Positions 4,859 to 6,009 of a stretch of 6,009 nucleotides of DNA are shown here, piece after piece. Positions within the stretch are counted from its first letter, which is position 1. The number at the start of each line of letters is the position of its first letter. Under the pieces are notes generated by a model that was given only the letters and a program-made list of their open reading frames with translations, searched no databases and was not told the DNA's origin. Source of the DNA: Nitrospirota bacterium (GTDB taxonomy: Bacteria; Nitrospirota; Thermodesulfovibrionia; UBA6902); NCBI GenBank assembly GCA_015491705.1, contig WFVK01000256.1, forward strand, positions 1 through 6,009, read 5' to 3'. Made by a program: the position numbers and the translations under genes.

Positions 4859-6009
4859 TCAGAATACCGTTATAACTACGCCGGTGGTCAATGCTATCTG
4901 GTAGAGTATCTGTGTCAGATCCTTAAATTTTCTCAGCCAGGCGATGCGCTCGAGTTTTTCAGGCACGACGATTGAGTCGCCCGGTTCGATTTTCTTTCTA
5001 TCACCCGAGAATGCAGAGAGTTCCCATCGTGACCTTGATGAATTCCAGTTCAGAAATCCACCGGACAGCTTCATTGCAGTGCCGTCGGCCCTCAGGACAT
5101 AGACATTGTCTTCATCCGCGTACTTTGTATATCCTCCGGCCATTTCAATATAATCCCTGTAATCAAACCTCTCTGAAAAGACAAAGCTACCGCGCGACAT
5201 TACCGCTCCGAGCACATTCACCGCGCTGTTCTTTTCAGGGATAAACAGGCTGTCCCCCTGTTTAAGCTCGATGTCATATTCGCTGTTTTTCAACAATCTC
5301 AGGTGTGCAAGCTTTATGGACATCCTGCCCGGCGCCTGTATTTTCCTGAGTGATGCCAGCAGTTTTTTCCTTTGTTCCACGGAGAGTTTTTTCGCCTCTA
5401 TTTCCTCACGGCTTAATGCGGTGGAGGCCTCTACCGAGGACTCGGTGAGCAGTTCCCTTTCAAGCCTCTGGATCATTTCCTCTATGCTCTGCTGCTGTAT
5501 TTTCCTGACATCTTCCCTGGTAAACACCGCCCCCCTGAGGTAGGCCCTGTCTGTATACCCGCCTGCCCGTTCTATGAGTGAAGACAGCCTCTCCCCGTCC
5601 TTTATGATGTAGGTCCCGGGGAACCTGACTTCCCCTGATATGGTGACGAACCGTTTTTCACGCCATCCCGGTATGCGTTTTATGAATACCCTGTCATAAG
5701 GTTTCAGCAGCAGGTCCTGTACAGGGTCTTTCCTGAGTGCCTGCGCCAGGTTTATGGTTTTATAATCCATCTTCACCCTCTTGCCGTTTACCAACGTAAA
5801 GGATGACAACTCGGCTTCATTCAGGTAGGCGGATTCGAGGACATTGCCTGCGGCGAATACCAGGTCGCTTATGCGCATATCTTCTGTGAGAGGATAATTA
5901 CCGGGGTTCCTGACATCCCCCTCTATGGATACGGTCTGTCTGGCCCTTTCCTCCCAGAGAGAATGTATCACCACCCTGTCCCTGTCACGGAGCATGAGAT
6001 TCTCATCCG
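4859..6009 (-). CDS. multi-SLBB polysaccharide export protein, 5' end outside window
   Basis: The frame is open through the right edge: codons for DENL precede the Met at 5995, and DENLMLRDRDRVVI is itself a typical inter-domain strand of these proteins, so that Met is internal. The 383 visible residues (numbered from Met5995) hold three SLBB domains: about 21-70 (VSIEGDVRNPGNYPL), 117-165 (VTISGEVRFPGTYII, then AGGYTDRAYLRGA) and 258-305 (VNVLGAVMSRGSFVF, then AGGYTKYADEDNVYVL). Between the second and third is a charged helical, probably coiled-coil insert (163-220, Gln/Glu/Lys/Arg-rich). Each SLBB is followed by a 'GD/YDR..I' strand. The C-terminus is a hydrophobic segment (TQILYQIALTTGVVITVF). 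SLBB proteins of the Wza/OPX and GfcC type form or cap the periplasmic and outer-membrane export channel. An N-terminal Poly_export domain and signal peptide are expected beyond the window. The stop at 4859 lies two bases before the YjbH-like gene, so the two are co-transcribed. Confidence 0.9.
   Translation of the reverse strand, partial: DENLMLRDRDRVVIHSLWEERARQTVSIEGDVRNPGNYPLTEDMRISDLVFAAGNVLESAYLNEAELSSFTLVNGKRVKMDYKTINLAQALRKDPVQDLLLKPYDRVFIKRIPGWREKRFVTISGEVRFPGTYIIKDGERLSSLIERAGGYTDRAYLRGAVFTREDVRKIQQQSIEEMIQRLERELLTESSVEASTALSREEIEAKKLSVEQRKKLLASLRKIQAPGRMSIKLAHLRLLKNSEYDIELKQGDSLFIPEKNSAVNVLGAVMSRGSFVFSERFDYRDYIEMAGGYTKYADEDNVYVLRADGTAMKLSGGFLNWNSSRSRWELSAFSGDRKKIEPGDSIVVPEKLERIAWLRKFKDLTQILYQIALTTGVVITVF

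Noticed and set aside
5993..5995. ATG at 5995 as the start of the SLBB protein
   Set aside because: The frame is open upstream to the window edge and the residues before it (DENL) continue a domain strand; there is no signal peptide or SD.

Overview
The window looks like chromosomal DNA from a Gram-negative, probably sulfur-metabolising anaerobe or microaerophile. An outer-membrane polysaccharide-export set and a DsrE/F/H + TusA sulfur-relay set lie side by side. Nitrospirota or a deltaproteobacterial (Desulfobacterota-like) lineage is my best guess, from gene content and the style of the intergenic repeat; the sequence does not prove it. Every gene I accept is on the minus strand, so transcription runs from the right edge to the left edge.

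Right half (6009 to 2234), envelope polysaccharide genes: the 3' part of a multi-SLBB polysaccharide-export protein (5' end outside the window), then, 2 bases later, a full-length YjbH/GfcD-type outer-membrane protein, then, 40 bases later, a small secreted Ala/Gly-rich protein that resembles E. coli YjbE/GfcA in design. This matches part of the yjbEFGH / gfcABCD (group 4 capsule) module, in a different order and without a recognisable YjbF/GfcB in view.

Middle (2233 to 1466): a roughly 160-bp intergenic block made of an imperfect long inverted repeat, with 18-bp terminal repeats and a REP-like inner palindrome, starting directly at the stop codon of the YjbE/GfcA-like gene. It is followed by a gene for a small lipoprotein with an NTF2-like (DUF4878-like) periplasmic domain. 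A strong GC hairpin lies within the 5' end of that lipoprotein reading frame, and its start is uncertain.

Left part (1465 to 9), sulfur relay operon: a 92-base promoter region holds a sigma70-type promoter overlapped by a perfect 20-bp palindrome (a probable operator). Four tightly packed genes follow: DsrH/TusB-like, DsrE/TusD-like, DsrF/TusC-like and TusA-like. Each has an AGGAGG ribosome binding site in nearly the same context. They probably carry persulfide sulfur between TusA (CPxP cysteine) and the DsrEFH/TusBCD hexamer, serving either dissimilatory sulfur metabolism or thiolation/biosynthesis. The DsrH-like subunit has no cysteine at all, and no DsrC/TusE is visible here.

I see no tRNA, rRNA, CRISPR array, transposase gene or convincing intrinsic terminator in the window.
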